Assembly (NCBI GenBank): GCA_049700155.1
Contig: JBNAVX010000020.1
Span: forward strand, 1-64,000
DNA: 64,000 bases
Source: JACAEY01 sp049700155
Lineage (GTDB): Bacteria; Nitrospirota; Thermodesulfovibrionia; Thermodesulfovibrionales; SM23-35
Direction: 5' to 3'
The notes below the pieces were generated by a model, which was given only the letters and a program-made list of their open reading frames with translations, made no database searches and was not told where the DNA came from. Shown here one piece after another: positions 43,551 through 52,150 of this stretch. Position numbers and translations under genes: made by a program. How positions within the stretch are numbered: the stretch's first letter is position 1; each line of letters opens with the position of its first letter.

Positions 43551-44633
43551 GTGAATAACAAAATCCTCATGAAAGGCAATGAGGCACTTGCTGAGGCAGC
43601 GATTCAGGCAGGTTGTCGCTTTTATGCAGGATATCCCATAACTCCCCAGAACGAGATACCTGAATATATGTCATGGAGAATGCCTGAAGTAGGAGGAATT
43701 TTTGTCCAGGCTGAAAGTGAACTATCTGCAATCAATATTGTTTACGGAGCATCTGTTGCTGGATTAAGGGCGATGACCTCATCAAGTAGTCCAGGAATAA
43801 GTCTCAAGCAGGAGACAATATCATATCTTGCAGGAGCAGAACTTCCAGCAGTGATTGTAGATGTGCAGAGAGGTGGACCTGGTCTCGGGAATATATCTGG
43901 GAGCCAGGGTGATTATTTCCAGGCTGTTAAAGGCGGGGGGCATGGAGACTATAGACTCCTTGTCTATGCCCCATATAACCTTCAGGAGATATGGGACCTT
44001 ACTATGCTTGCTTTTGATAAGGCAGACGAATACAGAAACCCTGTTATGATTCTCACTGATGGTGTTATAGGACAGGTAATGGAACCTTTTAATCCAACAC
44101 CTTATGTCCGACCAGACTTACCGAAAAAAGACTGGATACTCGATGGATGCAAGGGAAGGCAACCACGCGTTATCAGATCATTATGTATGGGGGAGGGAGA
44201 ACTTGAGAGAAAAATTTTACATCTTCAGAAAAAATATAAAATGATGAAAGAGAAAGATGTAAAATTCGAGATATATTTTTCTGATGATGCAGATATTCTA
44301 ATAGTAGCCTTTGGAATAGCGGCAAGAATTGCTTTATCAGCAGTCAAGATGCTTAGACGTGAGCGTATTAAAATTGGGCTCTTCAGACCTATTACACTTT
44401 TTCCATTCCCTGAAAAAGAACTATACACACTTGCTGAAACAAAGAGAATCTTTGTCACAGTAGAAATGAATACAGGTCAAATGGTTGAAGATGTTCGACT
44501 TGCAGTAAATGGTAAAGCAGAGGTTTTCTTTTATGGACGTCCCGGTGGAACTATATTGACGCCAGAAGAGATTTATGAACATATAAAGGATCTTATTGGC
44601 ATACGTCACTCACTAACCACTAATAAACACTAA
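43551..44633 (+). CDS. vorB: 2-oxoacid:ferredoxin oxidoreductase alpha subunit (VorB/KorA type)
   Basis: The 360-residue protein has KGNEALAEAAIQAGCRFYAGYPITPQNEIPEY, VQAESELSAINIVYGASVAGLRAMTSSSSPGISLKQE and a C-terminal transketolase-like domain II (FRPITLFPFPEKELYTLA). This subunit takes part in the CoA-dependent oxidation of branched-chain 2-oxoacids or 2-oxoglutarate together with a TPP-binding beta subunit and usually a gamma subunit. No partner gene follows; downstream lies a palindromic element and an opposite-strand gene. The beta subunit must be elsewhere or absent. Start GTG 43551. Confidence 0.9.
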   Translation: MNNKILMKGNEALAEAAIQAGCRFYAGYPITPQNEIPEYMSWRMPEVGGIFVQAESELSAINIVYGASVAGLRAMTSSSSPGISLKQETISYLAGAELPAVIVDVQRGGPGLGNISGSQGDYFQAVKGGGHGDYRLLVYAPYNLQEIWDLTMLAFDKADEYRNPVMILTDGVIGQVMEPFNPTPYVRPDLPKKDWILDGCKGRQPRVIRSLCMGEGELERKILHLQKKYKMMKEKDVKFEIYFSDDADILIVAFGIAARIALSAVKMLRRERIKIGLFRPITLFPFPEKELYTLAETKRIFVTVEMNTGQMVEDVRLAVNGKAEVFFYGRPGGTILTPEEIYEHIKDLIGIRHSLTTNKH

Positions 44634-44652
44634 CTTCATTTGTCTTAATCTA

Positions 44653-44817
44653 TTAACCCATATTATTCATAAAATTTTTGGCAGATGCAGTATTCGAGCG
44701 GATTTAAATTCTTTCGAAGAAAGAATTTACCTCGGAGGCTCGATCTTAATCGAGCCGAGAATGAGCGAGAATACTGTATATGCCGATTACTCATAAGTTA
44801 ATGAATTAAGTGGGTTA
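44653..44817. repeat. Large nested palindrome, cloverleaf-like
   Basis: GGCAGATGCAGTATTC (44680-) pairs imperfectly with GAATACTGTATATGCC (-44784). Inside are two further hairpins: TAAATTCTTTC/GAAAGAATTTA and CTCGGAGGCTCGAT/ATCGAGCCGAG. The outer flanks continue the symmetry with TTAACCCA (44653-44660) and TGGGTTAA. The whole forms a three-way junction in one strand. It lies between convergent vorB and the macrodomain gene and includes the stop codon of the latter. It could be a MITE-like element or a bidirectional terminator. Confidence 0.8.
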
Positions 44818-45354
44818 AAGTTTTTCAAACTCCTTTTTAAAATAAACTAAAGTTGAATCATCAAATATACAGAACTCCACTATATTTAAAGATGTCTTTT
44901 CATCTTCTCTTAAAAATCTCGCACATTCTTGAACGAGTATCTCTGCACATCTATCTTTTGGAAACCCGAATATGCCTGAACTTATTGCTGGTATAGATAT
45001 GCTCTTTAAACCCTTCTCCGACGCAAGCTTAAGACTACTTAGAACAGCACTCTTAAGTTTATTATCCTCGTCTCCCTCACCCATCTTTGGACCAACTGCA
45101 TGTATAACAAATTTTGAAGGCAACCTGCCAGCTCCAGTAATAACTGCAGTACCAACAGGCGTAAAACCTATCCTGTTACTTTCTTCCTGTATGATCTGCC
45201 CACCCTTTCTAACAATTGCACCTGCAACTCCACCACCATGCTTGAGATATGAATTTGCAGCATTCACTATTGCATCAACATCTCTATCAGTAATATCACC
45301 CTGAACAAGTCTCAGTATTTTTCCATTAATCTCTTTCTCATAGATTATCTTCAT
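44815..45354 (-). CDS. Macrodomain protein (ADP-ribose/O-acetyl-ADP-ribose hydrolase type)
   Basis: The 179-residue protein has the macrodomain pattern: IVNAANSYLKHGGGVAGAIVRKGG, VGTAVITGAGRLPSKFVIHAVGP, and SIPAISSGIFGFPKDRCAEI. MacroD-type members bind ADP-ribose and remove it from acetyl or protein targets. Strong SD AAGGAGG before ATG 45354. Its stop codon lies in the palindromic element. No partner ADP-ribosyltransferase is seen nearby. Confidence 0.93.
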   Translation of the reverse strand: MKIIYEKEINGKILRLVQGDITDRDVDAIVNAANSYLKHGGGVAGAIVRKGGQIIQEESNRIGFTPVGTAVITGAGRLPSKFVIHAVGPKMGEGDEDNKLKSAVLSSLKLASEKGLKSISIPAISSGIFGFPKDRCAEILVQECARFLREDEKTSLNIVEFCIFDDSTLVYFKKEFEKL

Positions 45355-45389
45355 AAAACCCTCCTTGTCCTGTTAAGTATTCGTATTCC

Positions 45390-46613
45390 CTATGCCCTTA
45401 TCACATCCATGGGCTGTATTTTTGTTGCCTTTTTTGATGGATAAATACCTGCAATTATGCCAACTCCCACTGATGCAAAAAAAGATATCAAGAGCCCTGT
45501 CAGAGAAATAGTAAAAGGAAGCTTTGAGACTGTAAAGATAATAAGAGTTGTTATGAAACTTGCCACCACACCAACTGTTCCACCACTTAAGGATATAAAG
45601 GCTGACTCTATTATAAATTGAAGAATAATATCTCGTTTTCTTGAACCAACTGCTCTTCTTATGCCAATCTCTACCCTCCTTTCATTCACTATGAGAATCA
45701 TGATAGACAAGATTCCAATACCACCTATAAAAAAAGAGACTGCGGCAGCAACTTTACCAAGAATATTTACCATTGACATTGCCTGTGTCTTTAAAGCCAT
45801 AACATCTTTTAAATCAATAACAGTAAAATCATCTTTTTGTTCATCTTGTATCTTGTGTCTCTTCCTCAATAAAGCCTCTATGTCAGTCTTTACCAATGGG
45901 ATAGATTTTTCATCAATTACCTGAATAGAAATACTATTAATATAATTTTTGTTGACAAATCTTCTTAGAAAGGTATTTAAAGGCATGAAAATTTGATTGT
46001 CCTGATTAAATCCTGATATATCCACACCTTTTTCTTCCATTATCCCTATCACTTGACATGGAACCCTCCATATAAGGATAAAGCGTCCTATGGGATTATC
46101 CTCACCAAAAAGGTTTTTTGCAACTTCTCTGCCAAGCACAGCTACTCTATTTAAATTTTTATTATCCTCTTCAGTAATAAAACTGCCTTCCTCTACATAA
46201 AAATTCCTTACCTCAGGATAATTTGGCATTACTCCCATAACAAGGACTGATTTTAAGGTTATATCCCCGTATCTGATAGGAAATGTTTTATTCCCTGATG
46301 GTGATACTGCTTTTATAAATGGTGAACTCTGAAGTATCGCTTCAGAGTCCTCAACTGTGAGTGTGGTAGCCTCACTCAACAACCTTGTGATAGTTCCGAA
46401 CCTTCTTACAACCCCGCTTCTCACAATAAGTAGATTCTTGCCAAGGTTTTCTGCTTCCTCTTCAGTCTTTTTTGCTAATGAATCAGATAGGTTGGATACA
46501 ACAACAAGAGAAAAGGTTCCAAGAAATACGCCGAGAATAGCAAGGGCTGTTCTCAGTTTAAAATTCAAGAGTGACCGAATCGCTATTTTAAGGTTTAGAA
46601 ATATTCTCTTCAT
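45390..46613 (-). CDS. MacB-like ABC permease 2
   Basis: The 407-residue protein has an FtsX-type topology: N-terminal span (LRTALAILGVFLGTFSLV), a large periplasmic domain (about 45-280), then three spans and GIRRAVGSRKRDIILQF, ending AGIYPSKKATKIQPMDVIRA. It overlaps the previous permease by 4 bp. Two different permeases sharing one ATPase suggest a heterodimeric exporter. The substrate is unknown. Confidence 0.9.
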   Translation of the reverse strand: MKRIFLNLKIAIRSLLNFKLRTALAILGVFLGTFSLVVVSNLSDSLAKKTEEEAENLGKNLLIVRSGVVRRFGTITRLLSEATTLTVEDSEAILQSSPFIKAVSPSGNKTFPIRYGDITLKSVLVMGVMPNYPEVRNFYVEEGSFITEEDNKNLNRVAVLGREVAKNLFGEDNPIGRFILIWRVPCQVIGIMEEKGVDISGFNQDNQIFMPLNTFLRRFVNKNYINSISIQVIDEKSIPLVKTDIEALLRKRHKIQDEQKDDFTVIDLKDVMALKTQAMSMVNILGKVAAAVSFFIGGIGILSIMILIVNERRVEIGIRRAVGSRKRDIILQFIIESAFISLSGGTVGVVASFITTLIIFTVSKLPFTISLTGLLISFFASVGVGIIAGIYPSKKATKIQPMDVIRA

Positions 46614-47824
46614 CTCTTTACAGCTTCTATAGGCTTCAAGTCAGCTGCCCTTTTTGCAGGCTGTAACCCAAAACCAATTCCAACAACCCACGAAAGAAAT
46701 AAACCCACAACAAATGCTTTCCATGAAAAATATATAGGAAACTCTGCAATAAATTTGAGAAGTTTGGAAGATATCAGAGCAAGTATGAAGCCGAATACCC
46801 CCCCAGTGGTTGTCAAGATGACTGCTTCACATAAAAACTGAAAAAGTATATCTCTCTTTTTTGCGCCAACTGCCCTCCTTATTCCAATTTCATTTGTCCT
46901 TTCTCTGACAGATAACAAAAACAGGTTTGCAAGCACAAAGCCAGCAACGCCCAGAGATATAATCCCTGTGATTCCGAGAAATATAATGAGTGACCCAGTA
47001 AGGGCAACGAGGAACTTTATAATCTCTTTTGGAGAGATTATTGTGAAGTCATCTGGTTCTCCTTCAGGAATTCCGTGTCTTTTTCTTAGAAATGCTCTGA
47101 GTTCCTCAATGTAATTATATAAATTTTCCTGATCCATAAATCTAACTCTCAATGCTCTTACATATTTTGTTTCGTTCTCCAATTTCCTCATGAGTGTAGT
47201 AATCGGAATAACAATTCTGTCATCAAGGTTCTCACCAGCAGGAGAAGTTCCCCTTTCTGAAAGAACTCCTACTATCTGCACAGGGATAGTCTTGATAAGG
47301 ACATACTTTCCTATAGGGCTTTCATTCCTGAAGAGCTCTTTTACGAGATACTGTCCAATGAGACCTACATTTCTTAAACCCTTAACATCTTCTTCAGTAA
47401 AATCAGAACCTTCAACAACAGGCCATGACCATACAAGACTGTAATCGCTTGTTGAACCAACTATCAGGGTTTGATATTTCTTTTCCTTATAAGATATAGT
47501 TACCTCTCTCATAGCTGTCATTGGGACTACCAGATATGCACTATCAAAAGCCTCTTTGATGGCTTTTATATCATCAAGTGTAATCGTCTTCTGTCTCTCT
47601 CCAACAGCCCTTGCCTCTTCACTTCCACCGATAATAAGTAAGGAATCAGGACCAAACCGTGCAACTATCTCAAAAGCCTTTTTATAAGCCCCTTCAGTAG
47701 CTGCAACAATAACAGTAATTGAAGATATACCAAGGGCAACACTGATCAAACAGAATAGTGTCCTCAGCTTGTATGAGCGAACAGCTTTGATAGACTGGAA
47801 TATAATCTTAAAAAATCTGTCCAT
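46610..47824 (-). CDS. MacB-like ABC permease 1
   Basis: The 404-residue FtsX-type permease has an N-terminal span (LRTLFCLISVALGISSITVI), a periplasmic MacB-type domain, three C-terminal spans, GIRRAVGAKKRDILFQF and the LQPAKRAADLKPIEAVKR end. Like permease 2 it lacks the fused ATPase of E. coli MacB. It lies 6 bp downstream of the ATPase gene. Confidence 0.9.
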   Translation of the reverse strand: MDRFFKIIFQSIKAVRSYKLRTLFCLISVALGISSITVIVAATEGAYKKAFEIVARFGPDSLLIIGGSEEARAVGERQKTITLDDIKAIKEAFDSAYLVVPMTAMREVTISYKEKKYQTLIVGSTSDYSLVWSWPVVEGSDFTEEDVKGLRNVGLIGQYLVKELFRNESPIGKYVLIKTIPVQIVGVLSERGTSPAGENLDDRIVIPITTLMRKLENETKYVRALRVRFMDQENLYNYIEELRAFLRKRHGIPEGEPDDFTIISPKEIIKFLVALTGSLIIFLGITGIISLGVAGFVLANLFLLSVRERTNEIGIRRAVGAKKRDILFQFLCEAVILTTTGGVFGFILALISSKLLKFIAEFPIYFSWKAFVVGLFLSWVVGIGFGLQPAKRAADLKPIEAVKR

Positions 47825-47830
47825 GAAACT

Positions 47831-48499
47831 TTATTCAGAAATAATCCCATCTTTTATATGAATAATTCTCCTTGCATATTCAGCTATATGAGGGTCGTGA
47901 GTCACAAGCACTACTGTCTTCCCCTGCTCATTCATCCTTGATAGTATATCCATGATTTCATTTGCTGTCTTACTATCAAGCTGGCCTGTAGGCTCATCTG
48001 CAAGAAGAAGATCTGGCTCATTTATCAATGCCCTTGCAATTGCAACACGTTGTTGCTCACCACCTGAGAGCTGGCTTGGTCTGAATCGAGCCCTACCTTC
48101 TAACCCAACAAGCTTTAAAAGTTCCATCGCCTTCTTTTTTGCGCTGTCACTCCGAGTACTGATATAAAGGGTTGGCAACAGCACATTTTCGAGGACAGTA
48201 GCATAGGGAAGAAGATAAAAGTTCTGAAATACAAAACCTATGTGTTCATTCCTTATCTCTGATAATTCATCATCAGTGAGGCTTGAAACCTCTCTTTCAG
48301 CTAATATATATCTACCTGAAGAGGCTGTATCAAGACATCCAATGATATTCATAAGGGTTGTCTTACCAGAACCTGAGGTTCCCATTATTGCTATAAATTC
48401 TCCTCTCTCTATTGTAAGATTGATTCCTTTCAATACCTCAACTTGAACATCACCTATCTTATAAGTCTTTTTGATATTTTCCATTACGCATAAAGGCAT
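47831..48499 (-). CDS. ABC transporter ATPase (MacB/LolD type)
   Basis: The 222-residue ATPase has Walker A (GTSGSGKTT), a Q-loop (VFQNFYLLP), signature LSGGEQQRVAIARAL, Walker B (LLLADEPTGQLD) and the switch His (VTHDPHI). The LPYATVLENVLLP block is of the MacB/LolD family. It energises the two permeases. The gene starts 12 bp after the periplasmic adaptor gene. Confidence 0.94.
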   Translation of the reverse strand: MPLCVMENIKKTYKIGDVQVEVLKGINLTIERGEFIAIMGTSGSGKTTLMNIIGCLDTASSGRYILAEREVSSLTDDELSEIRNEHIGFVFQNFYLLPYATVLENVLLPTLYISTRSDSAKKKAMELLKLVGLEGRARFRPSQLSGGEQQRVAIARALINEPDLLLADEPTGQLDSKTANEIMDILSRMNEQGKTVVLVTHDPHIAEYARRIIHIKDGIISE

Positions 48500-48511
48500 A
48501 AGTTTCCCGTC

Positions 48512-49708
48512 TTAACTCTTTGGCTTTTCTGAAACTGGCAGGATTAATTTTGTAGCAATAGTATCTCCTTCTTTGAGCCCGGACAGGATCTCTGTATTTT
48601 CCTCACCTCTTGTGCCAATCTTTAATTCTACTTTTTCAACTCTCTCAGGTCCGATTACTTTATATGCAACCTGTTTTCCGCCTTCGAATTTTATTCCAGC
48701 ATTCGGAGCAATAAGGATGTCCTTCTTTTCCTCTACGATTATCTTCACATGTGTCGTCATCTCTGGCTTCAGAAAATGTGTATCATCCTTTATTACCTTT
48801 ACTATTGCAAGATAATAGACAATGTTATCCTTTACAACAGGTTGCGGATAAATTTTTTCTATCTTTCCTTTGAAAATCTTATCAGGAAAGGTATCAACAT
48901 AATATTCTACCTGCTGTCCTACCTTAACCCTTCCTATATCTGTCTCATCAACATATATCCACATCTCAAGGCTTGTTGGGTCAAGTACAGTAACAAGATT
49001 AGCGACCTGAAGTCCTGTCACGACTGTCTCGCCTTCCTGTGCTGTTACATCTGATACAATACCATCTATTGGTGCATAGATTTTTGTATAGCTGAGTATT
49101 GTCTCGTTCTGTCTTAATCTTGCAGTAATGTCTTCTATATTTGCCTTTGCTATCTTTTCCTGTGTCTTGAATTCATCCTGTAACCTTTTCAAAATTGCTT
49201 CTGATGCCTCAAATTGACTTTTTGCCTTATCAACAGCATCTACTGTTGTATATTCATGCTTTAAAAGCTCCTGTTCTCTTTCATAATTTATCTTTGCATA
49301 TTCATAATTGGCTTTTGCCTCACGTATGCGTTCTGGATATGTCAACTCTATCTGTTTTAAGGTATTACGAGCAGCATCTAAAGAAGCCTTTTGCTGTTCT
49401 ATTGCCTTCTGTATTTCCCGGTCATCTATAAGTGCAATAAGCTCACCTTTTTTTACTCTGTCACCTATCTTGACTTTCATTCTAACAATCTCGCCCGTTG
49501 CCCTCGCACCAATCTTCACAAGTGCCCCAACCTGCGGTTTTATAATCCCTGTTTCAACAATCACACCCCGAATGTTCCCTTTTTGAATCTTTGCAGTCTC
49601 TATAACTTTAATTGAGGGCTTACTAATAAATTTCTTATATACAAAGATGCCTCCACCAATAATTAATATAGGTAATATTAGAATTAAGAACTTCTTCAGA
49701 TTTTTCAA
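48512..49708 (-). CDS. Periplasmic adaptor (MacA/HlyD family)
   Basis: The 398-residue protein has an N-terminal signal anchor (LKKFLILILPILIIGGGIFVY), a lipoyl half (GEIVRMKVKIGDRVKKGELIALID), a coiled-coil hairpin (about 95-195), a second lipoyl half (TKIYAPIDGIVSDVTAQEGETV), and a beta-barrel/membrane-proximal end. It links the inner-membrane exporter to the TolC-like channel. It lies 6 bp after tolC. Confidence 0.92.
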   Translation of the reverse strand: MKNLKKFLILILPILIIGGGIFVYKKFISKPSIKVIETAKIQKGNIRGVIVETGIIKPQVGALVKIGARATGEIVRMKVKIGDRVKKGELIALIDDREIQKAIEQQKASLDAARNTLKQIELTYPERIREAKANYEYAKINYEREQELLKHEYTTVDAVDKAKSQFEASEAILKRLQDEFKTQEKIAKANIEDITARLRQNETILSYTKIYAPIDGIVSDVTAQEGETVVTGLQVANLVTVLDPTSLEMWIYVDETDIGRVKVGQQVEYYVDTFPDKIFKGKIEKIYPQPVVKDNIVYYLAIVKVIKDDTHFLKPEMTTHVKIIVEEKKDILIAPNAGIKFEGGKQVAYKVIGPERVEKVELKIGTRGEENTEILSGLKEGDTIATKLILPVSEKPKS

Positions 49709-49714
49709 ATCTTT

Positions 49715-50992
49715 TTAACCTCCTGTAATATTCTCCAATTTTTCTATGCCTGCAATCCTTTCAAGTAGAGTTTTTGATAAAATCAAATTCAACCTTGAAA
49801 TTATAAGCTGTTCTCTTGCATTAGCAAGGAGGCTCTCAGCCTGAACTAAGGATAATATATCAGCTTTTCCGACTTTATATTCTCCAAAGGCTTGATTGTA
49901 GTTATGCTCTGCCTGCTTGAGTTGCTCCTGTGCTACTTTCAAATTATTTGAAGCTGTTATAAAATCTTCATATGTCTTATGAACATCGAGTAAAATCTGC
50001 CTCTTTATCTCATTAAGTTGTTCTAATGATGCATCCTTCTCCAATCCTGAAGACTTGAGCTTAAAGAATTTTCCAAGTTCAAAAATATTCCATGTAGCAG
50101 TAACATTAGCTACCTTCTCCTCAGGAAAGGCAGTTCTGAATACTCCCCCCTCTGTTTTAAGATAAGATGCATTTAGTGAAAAAGTTGGTAAAAAATTGCT
50201 GAGAACAAGGGACCTATTATTTTCAGCAATCTTAACTGCATCTTCTGATTGTTTAATCTCTGGCCTTTGTAAAGCAATTTGTGATAACTTTTCTCTATCA
50301 GGAGGTCTAACCTCAAGATCTATTGACCCCTGAATCTCGTATTGACTGTCGAGTGGCTTTCCTATAAGAGAACTGAGTTCTGATAATGACTTTTTAAATT
50401 CACCTTCTGCCTGAATCACGTTAAATCTTGCCTGTTCAAGTCTGACAGATGCCTGAAGAACATCCAGAAGTTTTGCAACGCCAAATTTATATCTTCCTTC
50501 GGCAACTTCATAATCCTTCTGGGCATCCTGAAGCTGGACCTTTCTCTGTTCAAGAGTCTCTCTTCTGGCAATTGCAGTATAAAATGCAACCTTTACATTA
50601 AATTCAAGATCAAGTAGGTTCTTCCTGAGCTCTTCCTTACTGATATCAAAATTAAGCCCTGCAATATTTCTATTTGCCCTTCTGTTACCGGCATCAAAGA
50701 GAATGTAAGAGAGTGTAAGGTCATACCTTCTCGTGCTGAATTCTTGCTGTGTTGTGTATATCCGATTTTGTGAACTTGAAGCATCAAGGCTTGGTAGATA
50801 AGGTGACAATGAGGCATTATAAAGTGCTTCTGCAGACTTTGTCCTGATTAATGAAGCCTTATATGACGGTAATGTCTCTTTTGCAAGAGATATAGCTTCA
50901 TCAAGGGTAAGGGATTGAGATTCCTGTGACAGGAAGATTAAAAAAGTAATTATTGTAAACAATAATATTTTACTTTTAAAATCTCTTTCCAC
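49715..50992 (-). CDS. TolC-family outer membrane efflux protein
   Basis: The 425-residue protein has a signal peptide (ILLFTIITFLIFLSQESQS), then SLTLDEAISLAKETLPSYKASL, and two OEP repeats with long heptad helices (about 145-210 and 330-400). It begins at GTG 50992 with a strong AAGGAGG. First gene of a five-gene export operon, transcribed away from lexA. The promoter is at 51058-51086 on the minus strand. Confidence 0.93.
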   Translation of the reverse strand: MERDFKSKILLFTIITFLIFLSQESQSLTLDEAISLAKETLPSYKASLIRTKSAEALYNASLSPYLPSLDASSSQNRIYTTQQEFSTRRYDLTLSYILFDAGNRRANRNIAGLNFDISKEELRKNLLDLEFNVKVAFYTAIARRETLEQRKVQLQDAQKDYEVAEGRYKFGVAKLLDVLQASVRLEQARFNVIQAEGEFKKSLSELSSLIGKPLDSQYEIQGSIDLEVRPPDREKLSQIALQRPEIKQSEDAVKIAENNRSLVLSNFLPTFSLNASYLKTEGGVFRTAFPEEKVANVTATWNIFELGKFFKLKSSGLEKDASLEQLNEIKRQILLDVHKTYEDFITASNNLKVAQEQLKQAEHNYNQAFGEYKVGKADILSLVQAESLLANAREQLIISRLNLILSKTLLERIAGIEKLENITGG

Positions 50993-51020
50993 AAAAACCT
51001 CCTTTCTTTATCCTGTTATT

Positions 51021-51032
51021 TTACATATGTAA
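51021..51032. promoter_or_regulatory. Palindrome TTACATATGTAA downstream of the tolC promoter
   Basis: A 12-bp perfect palindrome lying about 20-30 nt after the expected tolC transcription start and 28 nt before its GTG. It shares TACATATGTA with the site overlapping the lexA -10. Likely operator for the LexA-like protein. Confidence 0.6.
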
Positions 51033-51057
51033 GGAAGATAAAGAAAATAGCTGGATT

Positions 51058-51086
51058 AGTATAAAATCTTTCTTTCCCCTTGACAA
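51058..51086 (-). promoter_or_regulatory. tolC operon promoter TTGTCA-N17-TATACT
   Basis: On the minus strand -35 TTGTCA (51086-51081), 17-bp spacer and -10 TATACT (51063-51058). Its -35 overlaps the -35 of the divergent lexA promoter (TTGACA on plus strand, 51080-51085), so the two promoters are back to back and may compete. Confidence 0.7.
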
Positions 51087-51113
51087 AGCATACATATTTA
51101 GTGTACATATGTA
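51080..51113 (+). promoter_or_regulatory. lexA-like gene promoter and operator
   Basis: TTGACA (51080-51085), 18-bp spacer, -10 TACATA (51104-51109), 7 nt to the ATG at 51117. The palindrome TACATATGTA (51104-51113) covers the -10, and ATACATAT at 51090-51097 forms a wider inverted repeat with ATATGTAT. No SD precedes the ATG. Autorepression is the natural reading. Confidence 0.65.
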
Positions 51114-51116
51114 TAT

Positions 51117-51716
51117 ATGAAAGAACTTACGCAGAAACAGAGAAAAGTATTAGAATTTCTCACCTCATACACAAAAAAATATGGTTATCCTCCTACTGTA
51201 AGGGAAATAGGTAAACATTTCGGTTTTTTCTGGACTGCTGCAAGAGGATTTCTCAAGTCCCTTGAAAGAAAGGGTTTTATAAAAATAAACCCTGCAAGAT
51301 CAAGGGGAATAGAAATTATTGGGTTAAAACCTGCTGAAGCCTTGAAGGCTCCTCTCTTAGGAAAGATAAGGGCAGGAAAACCGATTCTGGCAGTAGAAGA
51401 TACAGAGTCACATATCTTCATTGACAAATCGCTATTCCCTGTAGAAAATGCCTTCACTTTAAAGGTGACAGGAGATAGCATGATAGAGGCAGGGATACTT
51501 GATGGAGACTTTGTGGTAGTAAAACCACAAAAGGTCATTGAGAATGGGGAAATAGGAGTTGTTCTTATAGGAGATGAGGCAACAGTAAAGCGGGTCTTCA
51601 AAGGCAAAGAAAAGATTATACTCAGACCTGAAAACAAAAATATGAAACCTGAAAAATACAACCCTGATGAAGTAACTATCATAGGCAAGGTAATAGGACT
51701 CATAAGGAAAATATAA
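51117..51716 (+). CDS. lexA: LexA-like SOS repressor
   Basis: The 199-residue protein has an N-terminal winged helix (LTQKQRKVLEFLTSYTKKYGYPPTVREIGKHFGF) and an S24 peptidase-like C-terminus: LLGKIRAGKPI with the Ala-Gly cleavage site, GDSMIEAGILDGDFVVV with catalytic Ser, and GDEATVKRVF with the catalytic Lys. It therefore should self-cleave on RecA activation. The following small gene and dinB are transcribed with it. Leaderless start is likely (no SD). Confidence 0.9.
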   Translation: MKELTQKQRKVLEFLTSYTKKYGYPPTVREIGKHFGFFWTAARGFLKSLERKGFIKINPARSRGIEIIGLKPAEALKAPLLGKIRAGKPILAVEDTESHIFIDKSLFPVENAFTLKVTGDSMIEAGILDGDFVVVKPQKVIENGEIGVVLIGDEATVKRVFKGKEKIILRPENKNMKPEKYNPDEVTIIGKVIGLIRKI

Positions 51717-51955
51717 TGCATGTCGGAGAGACAATAAAAGTCATCGCATCCTTTGGTCTTCCCTACAAGATAAAACCCATAAAATTCAAGTGGGCTGGAA
51801 GGCTCTTCGACGTAAAGGAAATTACCTATATGTGGAAAACAAAAGAGGGGGGAAAAAATATTTATCACTTCTCTGTCACTGATGGGAAGTCTTTATATGA
51901 ACTGGTTTTCGATACGGATTCCTTGATATGGAAACTCGAGAATCTCGAAACTTAG
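51716..51955 (+). CDS. Small DUF6504-like protein between lexA and dinB
   Basis: A 79-residue protein starting in the lexA stop (TAATG). The centre (KFKWAGRLFDVKEITYMWK) resembles DUF6504, which in actinobacteria is associated with DinB-type polymerases. The match is by eye and short. Location between lexA and dinB supports a role in the DNA damage response. No catalytic residues can be assigned. Confidence 0.6.
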   Translation: MHVGETIKVIASFGLPYKIKPIKFKWAGRLFDVKEITYMWKTKEGGKNIYHFSVTDGKSLYELVFDTDSLIWKLENLET

Positions 51956-52150
51956 GTATATTATTTAAGGGTATAACGTATAGTTCCCGGGATTTCCCAC
52001 CCAAATATTCGAGAACTTATCATAAAGAGATATCGCCTTGTTTATAACACTGAGGAACCAGCGTTACTATTTTAGGGATTATCCATGGAAAAAGAGACTT
52101 GAAGGCTTTATGGGATAAAGAACAAAGGAAATTTTGACCTGAGTCATGAC

